Assembly: GCF_000236925.1 (NCBI RefSeq)
Contig: NC_016941.1
Span: forward strand, 2,430,566-2,494,565
Length of the DNA: 64,000 nucleotides
Direction of reading: 5' to 3'
Source: Staphylococcus argenteus
GTDB lineage: Bacteria > Bacillota > Bacilli > Staphylococcales > Staphylococcaceae
The stretch's first letter is position 1. Each line of letters opens with the position of its first letter. Both the position numbers and the translations under genes were made by a program. The notes under the pieces are model-generated. The model did no database searches and was not told the origin of the DNA. It saw nothing but the letters and a program-made list of their open reading frames with translations. Positions 37,669 through 47,521 of this stretch are shown piece after piece.

Positions 37669-38856
37669 CTATGATGATTTATATGTTTTGGCATAATGGT
37701 TATTTTTTAATGTGAAAACAACAATTAAACCTAATGCGCCAATAATCGCACTTGTAAACGTGATAGCTTGAACCGAAACGTGGGCCATAACTAAGCCGCC
37801 AATAATACCGCCAACACCTATACCGGCGTTTAAGCTCGACATGTTCCAACTCATAACTTGGCTTGTATCACCTTCAACATGTTGAATAACGCCACTTTGA
37901 ACAGCTGGATTAGTACTCCATTGCATAATATTCCAAATAAACAGTCCTACTAACAATAAACCCGTTCCTGGAAGAATAACATTCATCACTAACATCATGA
38001 CGATAAAAATAGAAACAGAAATCATCAACCAACGTTTACTTGTAATTTTATCTGAGAATATACCGCCTAACGATGTACCAATGACACCTGCGATTCCATT
38101 TACAAGAAGTGCTAAAGACACAAATGACATATCATGTCCATTAGATAAAATAAGAGGATTAATAAAGACAAATGTCACTGAATTAGCAATCAAGACTAAG
38201 AACGTAATGATTAAATATTTTGCTACTTCTGCAGGTCTTAATATTTTTGAAGTAACATGATTTTCATGAGATGGTGCTTCATGATTCACAGGACCACGGT
38301 TTAATTCTTGATCTTGCGGTAAATAAATCATCATCAATAAGCCTACGATGATACTGACAATAATTAAAAATAAAAATGTATATCTCCAGCCTACTAAATC
38401 ACCTATTACAGTTCCAATTGGTACACCAAAGACATTTGCACCACTAAAACCTGTATAAACAAGTCCAATCATTTTGCCACGATTTTTAGGTGCAGTTAGC
38501 ATCGCAGTAATAGCTAGTACCTTTACAATAATCAATGCAGCCGCCGCAGAAGAAATGATTCTACCTATAACTAATATTGAAAAATTAGGTGCAACGGCGA
38601 TAATACCGTTTCCGATAATAAATATAAGTAACGTCCATAACAATACTGGTCTTGTAGAAAAGCGATTTGTTAACTTAACTAAGATTGGCCCGCATATCGC
38701 AAATGTCAAAGCATACATCGTCACTAATTGACCAATAACCGCTTCTGATACATGTAAATCTTGACTCATTAAGTTCATGATTCCTGCAACCATCATTTCA
38801 ACCATTCCCACTATAAAAATACTTAAAATGAATGTGAATAATCGCATAACAGACAT
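37669..38856 (-). CDS. MFS transporter, DHA1 (AraJ/YdhP-like) family
   Basis: A 395-residue, 12-helix transporter. FIVGMVEMMVAGIMNLMSQDLHVSEAVIGQLVTMYA in helix 1 is typical of the AraJ/YdhP sugar or drug efflux branch, GRIISSAAAALIIVKVLAITA is in helix 4 and NRGKMIGLVYTGFSGANVFGVPIGTVIG in helix 5. Exports an unknown small molecule. Monocistronic; the ribosome site AAGGAG precedes the ATG. Confidence 0.85.
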   Translation of the reverse strand: MSVMRLFTFILSIFIVGMVEMMVAGIMNLMSQDLHVSEAVIGQLVTMYALTFAICGPILVKLTNRFSTRPVLLWTLLIFIIGNGIIAVAPNFSILVIGRIISSAAAALIIVKVLAITAMLTAPKNRGKMIGLVYTGFSGANVFGVPIGTVIGDLVGWRYTFLFLIIVSIIVGLLMMIYLPQDQELNRGPVNHEAPSHENHVTSKILRPAEVAKYLIITFLVLIANSVTFVFINPLILSNGHDMSFVSLALLVNGIAGVIGTSLGGIFSDKITSKRWLMISVSIFIVMMLVMNVILPGTGLLLVGLFIWNIMQWSTNPAVQSGVIQHVEGDTSQVMSWNMSSLNAGIGVGGIIGGLVMAHVSVQAITFTSAIIGALGLIVVFTLKNNHYAKTYKSS

Positions 38857-39199
38857 TTATAAAACTCCTTTCGAACAAATTTCACGATATCCATTTCCCA
38901 TAGAATAACGATTTATTAATAAATGTGTACAACACAAATTTACTTATAACCGTTCTATTATATAATATTTAGCAACTATTTTCTGGGATATATTGAAAAA
39001 AGAATGAAATTATTTTTCAGTATTTGCAAAATTAAAACAAGCATTTCAAAGTGTTAATACACAATCATTTGATTTCTTACAATAAAAAACGCACACATTT
39101 TAAATTAGCACGTTAATATGCCAACTTAAGATGTATGCGTAATTTCATGTTCTTTATATGCGCAATTATAAACCAAGTAACAATAGTGACTATCTTAAA
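38857..39199. other. Gene-free stretch with one terminator
   Basis: AT-rich intergenic sequence between the MFS gene and the FetAB-like operon. Its only clear element is the imperfect stem ACGCACACATTTTAA/TTAAGATGTATGCGT (39089-39140), which on the minus strand is followed by TTTTTTATTG and ends the ABC operon. Confidence 0.6.
39083..39140 (-). terminator. Terminator of the FetAB-like operon
   Basis: An imperfect stem of about 15 bp (39089-39103 with 39126-39140) is followed on the minus strand by a T tract. Confidence 0.65.
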
Positions 39200-39973
39200 T
39201 TATTCACTTTTAACATCCGTAGTTCGCGCAATCAATTGATGTCTAGCATTGAAAAATTGACCATAACTTAAATATGTCGCAATCAAAGCCGACATAATTG
39301 TCGCTGTCGTATGAATAAACACAACTAACAGTTGAAATTTAATCGCTTGTAATGGCGGTACGCCACCAATAATTAAACCGGTCATCATACCTGGTATCGA
39401 CACAAGACCATAAGTTTTAACTGAATCAATGGTTGGTACAATTGCTAAACGTATACTTTCTCGAATAGCACCTTTGGATGCTAATTTTGGCGCTGCTGCA
39501 AGTGACAATTTAGATTCAATGTTCGTTCCATCTTGCACAAATGCACGGTCTAAATTTTGATACGCCAAATTAATCGCAATTAAACCATTATTTGCTAGCA
39601 TACCTCCGATCGGTATAACTTCATTTGCTGTAAAGTCTATCGCTCCAGTAGCAATAGTACCTGCAAGTGGCAATGCTGTACCTACAAAGATAGCTAGAAA
39701 TGATATCCAAAACACATGATGCATTACTGGTGATGCTCGACTAATCGTATTCCAGGATGCATTAATGATAATGACCAATACACACAATACAAGTAGCCAT
39801 TTATCGTTAATTTTAAAAATATAATGTAGTAAAAATCCCAAAATGATTAATTGTACGACTGCGCGTAGTGTCGCAACAATTAAATCTTTAATAATATGTA
39901 AACCTTCTTTATAAGAAATGATAATAGGAATGACTAAAAGCAACGCCGTCAATCCAAGTGCCGTATTACTCAT
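39200..39973 (-). CDS. ABC transporter permease, UPF0014 (FetB-like)
   Basis: A 257-residue, seven-helix protein of the UPF0014 family: VATLRAVVQLIILGFLL, NASWNTISRASPV, EVIPIGGMLANNGLIAINLA and KTYGLVSIPGMMTGLIIGGVPPLQAIKFQLLVVFIHTTATIMS are family hallmarks. FetB in E. coli pairs with the ATPase FetA for iron export under oxidative stress. The preceding gene is the ATPase, overlapping by eight bases. Function by analogy: metal or other solute export. Confidence 0.85.
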   Translation of the reverse strand: MSNTALGLTALLLVIPIIISYKEGLHIIKDLIVATLRAVVQLIILGFLLHYIFKINDKWLLVLCVLVIIINASWNTISRASPVMHHVFWISFLAIFVGTALPLAGTIATGAIDFTANEVIPIGGMLANNGLIAINLAYQNLDRAFVQDGTNIESKLSLAAAPKLASKGAIRESIRLAIVPTIDSVKTYGLVSIPGMMTGLIIGGVPPLQAIKFQLLVVFIHTTATIMSALIATYLSYGQFFNARHQLIARTTDVKSE

Positions 39974-40628
39974 GTTGATTCAACTCCTCAACCTTAGAAA
40001 TTTTGCCATCAACAATCGTTATGCGTTTTTGAAAATGTCTCATACTTTGATCATCGCTATGGGTAATCCACATGATTGCAACGCCTTGTTCCACTAACTT
40101 AAAAATGATATTTTCTATCTTTTCTTTATTATGAACGTCTAATGCACTGGTCGATTCATCTAATAAAAGTATATCTGGTGTATACATTAATTGACGTGCA
40201 ATAGCGATTCTTTGTCGCTCACCACCCGACATATTTTCCACTTCTGAACTTAATTGATAATGTCCCAAACCGACATCTTTAATTAATTGTTTCGCACGTT
40301 TTCTATCAAATTTATCATTGCGTGCAAGTGATGGAAATATCATGTTATCTTCAATCGTTTCACCAAACAGGTCACTTTGCTGCATCAGATAACTGATTTG
40401 TTGACGCAATTCTTCCGGGTCATACTCATTATAGGGTTTACCTTTAAAATAAAGTTCTCCACTAGTTGGACTAATTAAATTACATATTTGCTTTTGAAAT
40501 GTACTTTTACCACTACCTGACGGACCAATAATGGCAATGCTCTCGCCTTTATCTACTTTTAGATTGATATGATCTAGTATGATTCTATCGCTCGCTTTAT
40601 ACACTAAATCTTTAATTTCTAACAACAT
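39966..40628 (-). CDS. ABC transporter ATP-binding protein (FetA-like)
   Basis: A 220-residue ATPase with Walker A GPSGSGKST, Q-loop YLMQQSDLF, signature MSGGERQR, Walker B ILLLDESTSALD and switch histidine in WITHSD. Start at the ATG at 40628, with GAGGAG eight bases upstream; the GTG at 40634 is too close to the site. Partner of the UPF0014 permease it overlaps. No Fur or other metal box was seen upstream. Confidence 0.87.
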   Translation of the reverse strand: MLLEIKDLVYKASDRIILDHINLKVDKGESIAIIGPSGSGKSTFQKQICNLISPTSGELYFKGKPYNEYDPEELRQQISYLMQQSDLFGETIEDNMIFPSLARNDKFDRKRAKQLIKDVGLGHYQLSSEVENMSGGERQRIAIARQLMYTPDILLLDESTSALDVHNKEKIENIIFKLVEQGVAIMWITHSDDQSMRHFQKRITIVDGKISKVEELNQHE

Positions 40629-40729
40629 TTGCACCGCTCCTCGTGTAACATATCAGGTATAGTATTCCCGTTTTTTTGGATTTTAGTGCAATTAAATTTA
40701 AGAAAAATCCATTTTCTTGTTATATCAAA

Positions 40730-40808
40730 TTTTAGGCATAATTGATTTTTAACACTTAAATTAAAAACAAAAAATCCCCTTAACATGGATACTGTTTAAT
40801 GCCTAAAA
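40730..40808. other. Wide inverted repeat between the FetA-like and M42 genes
   Basis: TTTTAGGCAT (40730-40739) and ATGCCTAAAA (40799-40808) are perfect 10-base complements 59 bases apart. It might be a weak terminator of the M42 peptidase gene or a binding site. No match to a known site. Confidence 0.35.
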
Positions 40809-40875
40809 ACTAATTTCAGACAATTGTTTAACAGCCTACCATATTAAAAGGATCCTTTATTATTTGTGGATTAGA

Positions 40876-41952
40876 TTACCACATTAATTTTTTATATACT
40901 TCATCGTTTAAAGAACGAACAATTTCAGTTACAAGACGGACAGAATTTTCATAATCATCTAGATTGAGTACTGATACATTAGAATGCATGTATCGCAACG
41001 CAACACCTATTGTTATTGTTGGAATACCTTCATTTGCGACATGAATACTTCCCGCATCTGTACCTCCACCTGGCGTAGTATCCCATTGTACTTCGATGTT
41101 ATGTTTTTTAGCTACATCTTTAATATGTTTACGGAAACCTTGATGTGCAATGCTCATAGCATCCATCATAATAACAACTGGGCCACCACCGAGTTTACTT
41201 TCACTAGTTTGCCCAGACATACCTGGCGTATCGTATGCTATACCAACATCTACAGCTATAGCCAAATCAGGTTTGATAGTATTCGCTGCAACTTTGGCAC
41301 CACGTAGGCCAACTTCTTCTTGCACTGTTGCACCACTGTATAAATTAATTCCTATCGCTTCATCTTTTAAACGTTTTAATACATCGACAGCTAAAGCACA
41401 GCCATAACGATTATCAAATGCTTTTGCAGTCAAATATTTATCGTTAGCAAGCACTTCAAATTCACTATACGGCGTCACCATATTTCCTACTTCAACACCA
41501 GCTTCTTCCGCTTCTTCTTTACTGCTCACACCAATATCTATAAACATTTTTTTAATTTCCATCGGCTTTTTACGTTCTTCTGGTGATAAGACATGTGGCG
41601 GTTTAGAACCGATAATACCTCTAATTTCTTTACCTGAATCTGTTGTAATGGTTACTTTTTGAGATAACATAACTTGGTTCCACCATCCACCAACTGGCGT
41701 AAATGAAATAAAACCATGTTTATCAATTTTAGTTACCATAAAACCAACTTCATCCATATGGCCAGAAATCATAATTGAATATTGATCATTCTCAGCATTT
41801 TTCTTTCCAAAAATACCTCCTAAGTTATCTTCAATGATTTGATCAGTGACAGGCTCTATATAATTACGCATTGCTTCTTTAACTTGCATTTCATAACCAG
41901 CAATGCCGTTTACATCTGTTAAATGTTTAAGTAATTTGACTGATTGATTCAT
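40876..41952 (-). CDS. M42 family metallopeptidase (glutamyl aminopeptidase/endoglucanase-like)
   Basis: A 358-residue M42 aminopeptidase: GHMDEVGFMV (first metal histidine and catalytic Asp), TAKAFDNRYGCALAVD (bridging Asp), TVQEEVGLRGA (catalytic Glu and metal Glu), AVDVGIAYDTPG, and PGGGTDAGSIH near the end. These form the di-metal site of tetrahedral aminopeptidases that trim peptides in the cytoplasm. Older annotation calls them endoglucanase or cellulase. The start at 41952 has AGGAGG nine bases upstream. Confidence 0.92.
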   Translation of the reverse strand: MNQSVKLLKHLTDVNGIAGYEMQVKEAMRNYIEPVTDQIIEDNLGGIFGKKNAENDQYSIMISGHMDEVGFMVTKIDKHGFISFTPVGGWWNQVMLSQKVTITTDSGKEIRGIIGSKPPHVLSPEERKKPMEIKKMFIDIGVSSKEEAEEAGVEVGNMVTPYSEFEVLANDKYLTAKAFDNRYGCALAVDVLKRLKDEAIGINLYSGATVQEEVGLRGAKVAANTIKPDLAIAVDVGIAYDTPGMSGQTSESKLGGGPVVIMMDAMSIAHQGFRKHIKDVAKKHNIEVQWDTTPGGGTDAGSIHVANEGIPTITIGVALRYMHSNVSVLNLDDYENSVRLVTEIVRSLNDEVYKKLMW

Positions 41953-42187
41953 GTTATTCATCCTCCTGTATTTCATCTTATAAACATTGTATCACTAACT
42001 TTCTGAAAAATACTCCCTACCGCTTTATCGTTTTCAGGCTTAATAATTTTAAAAATTTTGTTAGGATCCCGCTTAAAAATCTCATATCTTCAAAAAAAAT
42101 TGCAAAATTTAAATTTTTGCATAACATCATTTTTTTCTAAATGTTATAATTTATTTATAATCAAATACTGAAAGAAGGCGACTGACT

Positions 42188-42652
42188 TTGAAAAAATTAA
42201 GTTCATTAATTGTAGTAGTATTAATATGTATCATTGCATTATCAGCTTGTAGTAAAGAACAAACAAAGACCTATGAAGGTGACGTAAGTGGTAAACACGT
42301 ACTCACGTCAATCACTTATAAAGACGATAAAGTTATAAAACAGTCTACGATAAACACAATTAAGTACGATGATCTTGGCATAGACAAAGATGAAGCTAAA
42401 AAGTTATTCGCAAAAACTGAAAATATCTTCAAAGACCTTAAAGGTGCTAAATACAAAGTCGACTATAAAGACAAAAAAGCAATTGAACATTTAGACATTA
42501 ATTATAAAAAAGTTGATATGAAAGAATTAAATAAACGTTTTGGTATATCTTCTAAAGATACTAAAGACAATAAATATCTTAGCTTTGAAAAAGTTGAAAA
42601 ACAGTTAAAGCATAGCGGTTTAAAAGAAAAAGACAAAATGGATGACAAATAG
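42188..42652 (+). CDS. YehR-like lipoprotein (DUF1307)
   Basis: A 154-residue lipoprotein: MKKL start, hydrophobic core, lipobox LSAC with C21. The mature part is K/D-rich and matches the YehR/DUF1307 pattern (KTYEG..VTSITYKDDKVIKQSTINTIKYDDLG, LKGAKYKVDYKDKKAIEHLDINYKKVDMKEL). The start codon is TTG, with AAGAAGG nine bases upstream. Function unknown; a surface lipoprotein. A strong terminator follows. Confidence 0.83.
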   Translation: MKKLSSLIVVVLICIIALSACSKEQTKTYEGDVSGKHVLTSITYKDDKVIKQSTINTIKYDDLGIDKDEAKKLFAKTENIFKDLKGAKYKVDYKDKKAIEHLDINYKKVDMKELNKRFGISSKDTKDNKYLSFEKVEKQLKHSGLKEKDKMDDK

Positions 42653-42665
42653 TTTATAACATAAA

Positions 42666-42722
42666 AATACCCTCAGAAAAGACTAAGGCTACAAACCTTA
42701 ATCTCATTCTGAGGGTATTACT
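42666..42722. terminator. Terminator after the YehR-like gene
   Basis: AATACCCTCAGAA (42666-42678) pairs perfectly with TTCTGAGGGTATT (42707-42719), with an inner AAGG/CCTT pairing. Confidence 0.85.
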
Positions 42723-42819
42723 ATTATGAAATTCAAGTATCAAAAAGACTCAACGTACTCGGAGCAGGCTTTTCACTACATCTAGCATCTGCTTCTTCCG
42801 ATGATTTTAGATAGACAGT

Positions 42820-44397
42820 TTAACTAATCAATTTCAATTTATAATCGTGTATTGTTTGCAACTGACCATCGACTTTTCGATAAATAATATGGTCTGCTGT
42901 AATTTCTGTTGGACTTGATACGCCAACAGCTGCTGCTATATTAAATAAGCCTTCATGCAAACTTGTCACATAATTGGTTACACGATATTGTTTTTCACCT
43001 ACAATTAATGCTTTTTCTTTTTTAGCATCTGTTGTTGCAACTCCAACTGGACACGTATTCATGTGACATTGTTGACTCATTATACAACCGACACTAATCA
43101 TCATGCCACGCGCGATATTTACAAAATCCGCACCTAACCCTAATGCTATCGCAATTTTATCTGGTGTCACTAGCTTACCTGATGCAGCCAATTTCACTTT
43201 ATCTCGAATGCCATATTTCTCTAACATGCCTGATACAATTGGTAAGGCTGTAAACAATGGTAACCCAACACCATCTTGTAGTTCTTGGAACGTTGCTCCT
43301 GTACCACCTTCACCGCCATCAATTGTAATAAAGCTTGGATACTTATCTAAGTCAACCATTGTGCGTACGAGTGTTTCAATCTCCGATACTTTGCTAACAA
43401 CAATTTTGAATCCTACAGGTTTTTGACCTAATTCTTGTAACTTATCTACAAAGCGAATCAAATCTTCAGCATTGTGAATGAACTCATAACGGTTTGGTGA
43501 ATTAATTGTTTTATACGGTTCGACATTACGTATCGCAGCAATTTCTTCATTTACTTTTTCTGCTTCCATATGACCTCCACGAGTTTTTGCGCCTTGTGCC
43601 AATTTTAATTCAAATGCACGAACATTAGAGGTCTGTGCTACTTTACTAAACAAATCTTCACTAAAATTACCTTCTTTATCACGAACGCCAAATAAGCCTG
43701 GCCCTATTTGGAAAATGATATCTCCATTACCTTTTAAATGATATTCAGACAAACCACCTTCACCTGTATTCATCCAAGTACCAGCTTTAGCTAAACCTTT
43801 AGATAATGCAGTAATTGCATTTTTACCTAAAGCACCATAACTCATACCAGATTGACCTACAATACGTTTTAAAATAAAAGGATGCGCTAAGTTCTCACCT
43901 AGTTTTATCGCATGTTCATCACTTAAATAATAAGGATCAATCTTAGTAGGTGCACGATATTCTTCACGGCTAAACAGACGCTCATTCGCAATTTTATATA
44001 TAAATGTAGATATCAATGTTGTATTATCCACAGAAATCTCATTACGCTGCATTGGAAACATCGTGTTTTGTATGTAAAAGCCGTCCTGATAATCTGTTGT
44101 TGTACCAAAACTTGTCATACGTGAATTATATTTTCCGGCTAAAACGATATTTTTATAATCATTACGAGAAAAAGGTTTCCCTTCATTATCCCCAGAAAAT
44201 AAATACTGACGTAATTCCGGCCCCATTTTCTCTGATATATATCTTATACGTGCTAATAACGGATAGTTTCTTAAAACACTGTGTTGCGATTGCCTTTTAT
44301 CTTTAATCAGCCAAATAAGCCCAATAACAACGACTGTGAGTAAAAATCCAACTACAATAATGTTAACTATAAATTGCATGACTGTTAAGAACGTCAT
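42820..44397 (-). CDS. FMN-binding glutamate synthase-like protein, membrane-anchored
   Basis: A 525-residue protein. The N-terminal helix (about residues 8-30) anchors it. The rest matches the FMN/Fe-S synthase domain of glutamate synthase: GQSGMSYGALGKNAI, NTGEGGLSEYH, KLAQGAKTRGGHM, DGGEGGTGATFQELQDGVGLP, and the cysteines CIMSQQCHMNTCPVGVA of the 3Fe-4S cluster. It lacks the glutaminase and central domains of GltB, so it is not a full glutamate synthase. The electron partner is unknown and the gene stands alone. Confidence 0.87.
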   Translation of the reverse strand: MTFLTVMQFIVNIIVVGFLLTVVVIGLIWLIKDKRQSQHSVLRNYPLLARIRYISEKMGPELRQYLFSGDNEGKPFSRNDYKNIVLAGKYNSRMTSFGTTTDYQDGFYIQNTMFPMQRNEISVDNTTLISTFIYKIANERLFSREEYRAPTKIDPYYLSDEHAIKLGENLAHPFILKRIVGQSGMSYGALGKNAITALSKGLAKAGTWMNTGEGGLSEYHLKGNGDIIFQIGPGLFGVRDKEGNFSEDLFSKVAQTSNVRAFELKLAQGAKTRGGHMEAEKVNEEIAAIRNVEPYKTINSPNRYEFIHNAEDLIRFVDKLQELGQKPVGFKIVVSKVSEIETLVRTMVDLDKYPSFITIDGGEGGTGATFQELQDGVGLPLFTALPIVSGMLEKYGIRDKVKLAASGKLVTPDKIAIALGLGADFVNIARGMMISVGCIMSQQCHMNTCPVGVATTDAKKEKALIVGEKQYRVTNYVTSLHEGLFNIAAAVGVSSPTEITADHIIYRKVDGQLQTIHDYKLKLIS

Positions 44398-44590
44398 AAC
44401 AATCCCTCCCCCAAAATTTCAATTCATTATTTATGATACACCTAACAAAATAAAACACAATGGAAGCGTTTTATTTTATAAAATAGTTTTATGATATGTT
44501 TTTCATTTTAAATTTTAATGTATCAAACATACAATACAAAGTAATATGTGCTAAAGTATTAATATAATATAACTATTTAAGAGGTTTACT

Positions 44591-45340
44591 ATGTCAAATA
44601 CAAATAAACATTACATAGAAGAAGAATACGCTACCAAACAATCGCGTTTTTTCAAACGTGATATTGGATTTATTTTCCTTTATATATTTTTGATTTACAT
44701 CTTGCCAATCATTATCGTCTTTTTAACTTTTGGGTTAGTAGCTATATTCACTCAACAAGCCCCATGGGGTCTCTCTTTTCCTATTGCAATGAACATTAGC
44801 TATTTACTCGCAGTTATTATTTCATTAGCTATTTTTCGTTGGATGCATGAAGATACGTTTATTCCAATGATACGTTCGCAAATCATTGCCAGCGCCAAAT
44901 ATAAATGGCATATTTTTATATCATTTACACTAAGTATCGTACTCTTTTTACTTTTAAATTATTTCGATATTTTCGCACTAAATGTGGATCCCTTCACTGT
45001 CCTTGACCATTATTTACTAATTGAAGGGTATGGTTCCATCAGTTTAATGATAATGTTTTGGTTAATCATTATATTAAATATTTTGATTTACCAACTTATT
45101 TTCCGTCATATTTTAATTCAAGAATTAAGCAGATTAATACCTTTAAAGATTACAATAGCATTATCCGTTATACTTGAAACTCTGTACTATTATTCATTCA
45201 TTAATACATGGTGGGAATTTATTCCAGCATTGATATTAGCAAGCGGTGCAACTTACTTATATTTAAGATCCAACAATAATTTTATGGTGAGCTATTTCTA
45301 TCAATTAGCAGTCATACTCGTTTTACATATTTTTATGTAA
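44591..45340 (+). CDS. Polytopic membrane protein, degenerate CPBP (CAAX-protease-like)
   Basis: A 249-residue protein with about seven helices. The layout (N-terminal helices, long TM pair, then NILIYQLIFRHILIQELSRLIP and SVILETLYYYSFINTWWEFIPALILASGATYLYLRSNNNF) looks like the CPBP/Abi intramembrane protease family. The catalytic EE of the EExxxR motif is replaced (YQLIFR), and the FxxxH histidine is missing. It is therefore likely a non-proteolytic family member, similar in kind to the staphylococcal Spd proteins that affect surface-protein display. That link is an inference. Confidence 0.6.
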   Translation: MSNTNKHYIEEEYATKQSRFFKRDIGFIFLYIFLIYILPIIIVFLTFGLVAIFTQQAPWGLSFPIAMNISYLLAVIISLAIFRWMHEDTFIPMIRSQIIASAKYKWHIFISFTLSIVLFLLLNYFDIFALNVDPFTVLDHYLLIEGYGSISLMIMFWLIIILNILIYQLIFRHILIQELSRLIPLKITIALSVILETLYYYSFINTWWEFIPALILASGATYLYLRSNNNFMVSYFYQLAVILVLHIFM

Positions 45341-45378
45341 AATTTTTAAGAGTATTATCTATTATCCACATACATCAA

Positions 45379-45426
45379 AAAGCACACTTAAAAGTCAGTA
45401 TCACAACTAACTTCTAAGTGTGCTTT
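45379..45426. terminator. Bidirectional terminator at the end of the cnt operon
   Basis: AAAGCACACTTA (45379-45390) pairs perfectly with TAAGTGTGCTTT (45415-45426). It lies between the convergent CPBP-like gene and cntE. Confidence 0.85.
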
Positions 45427-45566
45427 ATTTAGATATATTGTCGTTCTATAACGATATGATTTGCATATGTTATGTCACCCAAATTTTGATTTCAACAAAA
45501 CATGACAATCAATGATCAATATATCACATTTATATTCATTAACTTAATATGCTTTAATTCACTTTA

Positions 45567-46760
45567 TTAAAGACTACTCGCTGGACGTGGTGTTGGCTTT
45601 TTCAAGAAACTCATAATCATAATCACAATGACTAACATACCACAGATTAAGTACATCCATTTAAATCCTACTAAGTCTGAAATAGGTCCCATCAATGCGC
45701 CACCTAGTGAAATCCCTAAATCTGCGCAAGCAATAAATAAACCTAGCAACATATTGCGACCTACTTTTGGTAAGACGAAACTCAAATAAGATGTTAATGT
45801 TGGATAAACCATTGCTTGTGTCATTCCTATTAATATCGCACTACCATAGAAAATAATTGCACCGACTTGCGGGCCAAATGCCACTACAAATGACGCGATA
45901 ACTAATAATGATAATACTGATACCATGTACTTAGGATGCCACATACCATCAGATGGAATATATTTCCTTAAGTAAAATCTTGCCGCAACAACTGCGATTG
46001 CTTGTATTGTTAAAAAGATACCTGCATTCGCGAATCCTAAACTTACTGTATATAACGGTACAAATGTACTAACTGCACCAAATACAATCGATGCAACAAT
46101 CATGATAATACCGCTGTTTAACAACTCTTTATTTTTGAAAAATTGCGCGAATACTGTAACAGCATTGAACGGCATTTTTTCAATTTTATCGGAAGTATCT
46201 GGTTCTTTTTCAGCAAATGTAACTCGATATCCAAAAAATGTTGTTGTTAACGCGATAAAAATAATCACAATCGCGAATAATGAAATATTATTTGCATTCC
46301 AAATACCTACGGCAACTAATGGACCAATTAGGTTGGGAATCGTTGAAAATAGTGAGTACAATGATACACCTTCTGAACGATGTTCTTCTGGTAACGCATC
46401 AATAATACCTAACTGTAACGACATCGAGAAGAATGCCGTACAAACACCTTGCATCACTCGGGCAACGAAGTAACCTTCCAACCCTGTAAAGCCATAAATA
46501 ATTAAAGCAATAGCATTAATTATTAATATAATTCGTAATACTTTAATGGGACCGACGCGAGCAATAATTTGTCCTGCCCATGGTCGAAACACCATTGCTG
46601 TTAACATGTATGCACCCATAACGATACCAATAACAGTATTCGTTGCGCCTAAATCATGCCCTCGTAACGGTATAAACACGTTTAAGATTGCATTGGCACT
46701 AAAGAACATCAATGTTAATATATATAATCTCAAAAAAGGCCAAGCCATTGCACCTTTCAT
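45567..46760 (-). CDS. cntE: Staphylopine exporter CntE (MFS)
   Basis: A 397-residue, 12-helix MFS protein with motif A-like RPWAGQIIARVGP after helix 2 and RVMQGVCTAFFSMSLQLGIIDALPEEHRSEG in helix 4. It is the last gene of the cnt operon and exports staphylopine. It starts 11 bases after cntF, consistent with co-transcription. Identification rests mainly on operon position plus the fold. Confidence 0.9.
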   Translation of the reverse strand: MKGAMAWPFLRLYILTLMFFSANAILNVFIPLRGHDLGATNTVIGIVMGAYMLTAMVFRPWAGQIIARVGPIKVLRIILIINAIALIIYGFTGLEGYFVARVMQGVCTAFFSMSLQLGIIDALPEEHRSEGVSLYSLFSTIPNLIGPLVAVGIWNANNISLFAIVIIFIALTTTFFGYRVTFAEKEPDTSDKIEKMPFNAVTVFAQFFKNKELLNSGIIMIVASIVFGAVSTFVPLYTVSLGFANAGIFLTIQAIAVVAARFYLRKYIPSDGMWHPKYMVSVLSLLVIASFVVAFGPQVGAIIFYGSAILIGMTQAMVYPTLTSYLSFVLPKVGRNMLLGLFIACADLGISLGGALMGPISDLVGFKWMYLICGMLVIVIMIMSFLKKPTPRPASSL

Positions 46761-46771
46761 TATCTCACTCC

Positions 46772-47521
46772 TTAGAATGATAGTTGTTTTTCTATTAATT
46801 CTCTTGTATAAGCATTGTCACTTTTATGCAATGCACTTGTTGAAATTCGCTCTTCGATTTTTCCATTTTTAAAAATAATTAACTGATCACATAAGTACGT
46901 TGCAGCTTGAATATCATGTGTAATAAAAATATAGCCTAACTGACGCGTTTCTCGTAAATGAATTAATAAATCTAATATTTGTGTTTGAATAGACATGTCG
47001 AGCGAACTAATGGCTTCATCAAACAAAATATATTTAGGATTAATACAAATGGCACGTGCAATCGCAACACGCTGTGCCTCGCCACCTGATAACATATTAG
47101 GATATTTATCCATATACGCTTTCGATAGTCCAACTTCTTCTAACAATGTGGCAGCTTGAACTTCCATAACATCTTTCGGCTGACCATCACATTGACACAT
47201 CACTTCAAATAAGATTTCTCTAACTGTCTGAAATGGGTGTAATGATGATGTATAATCTTGAAACACTGCGCCAATTTGATGTCTTCTCACTTTCTTCTTA
47301 TACATTGGTTGATCATTTAATGTCACGCGACCTTTGTCCGGTTTTTCAATACCTAATATCATACGACTTAACGTTGATTTACCACTACCACTTTCTCCGA
47401 TGATTGCTATCGTTGCCCCTATTGGACATTCGAATGACACACCTTTGACGATTGGTGTTCGACGGCGCTTAAATACATGTGCACTTTGATATGATTTTTC
47501 AACATCTGTAACTTTAATCAC
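46772..47521 (-). CDS. cntF: Staphylopine-metal ABC importer ATPase CntF
   Basis: A 249-residue Opp-type ATPase: Walker A GESGSGKST, signature LSGGEAQR, Walker B YILFDEAISSLD. Together with CntD it powers uptake of staphylopine-metal complexes. I prefer the GTG at 47521 (VIKVTDVEKSY) because GAGGGG lies eight bases upstream; an ATG six bases earlier touches that site and could also be used. It overlaps cntD by eight bases. Confidence 0.9.
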   Translation of the reverse strand: MIKVTDVEKSYQSAHVFKRRRTPIVKGVSFECPIGATIAIIGESGSGKSTLSRMILGIEKPDKGRVTLNDQPMYKKKVRRHQIGAVFQDYTSSLHPFQTVREILFEVMCQCDGQPKDVMEVQAATLLEEVGLSKAYMDKYPNMLSGGEAQRVAIARAICINPKYILFDEAISSLDMSIQTQILDLLIHLRETRQLGYIFITHDIQAATYLCDQLIIFKNGKIEERISTSALHKSDNAYTRELIEKQLSF

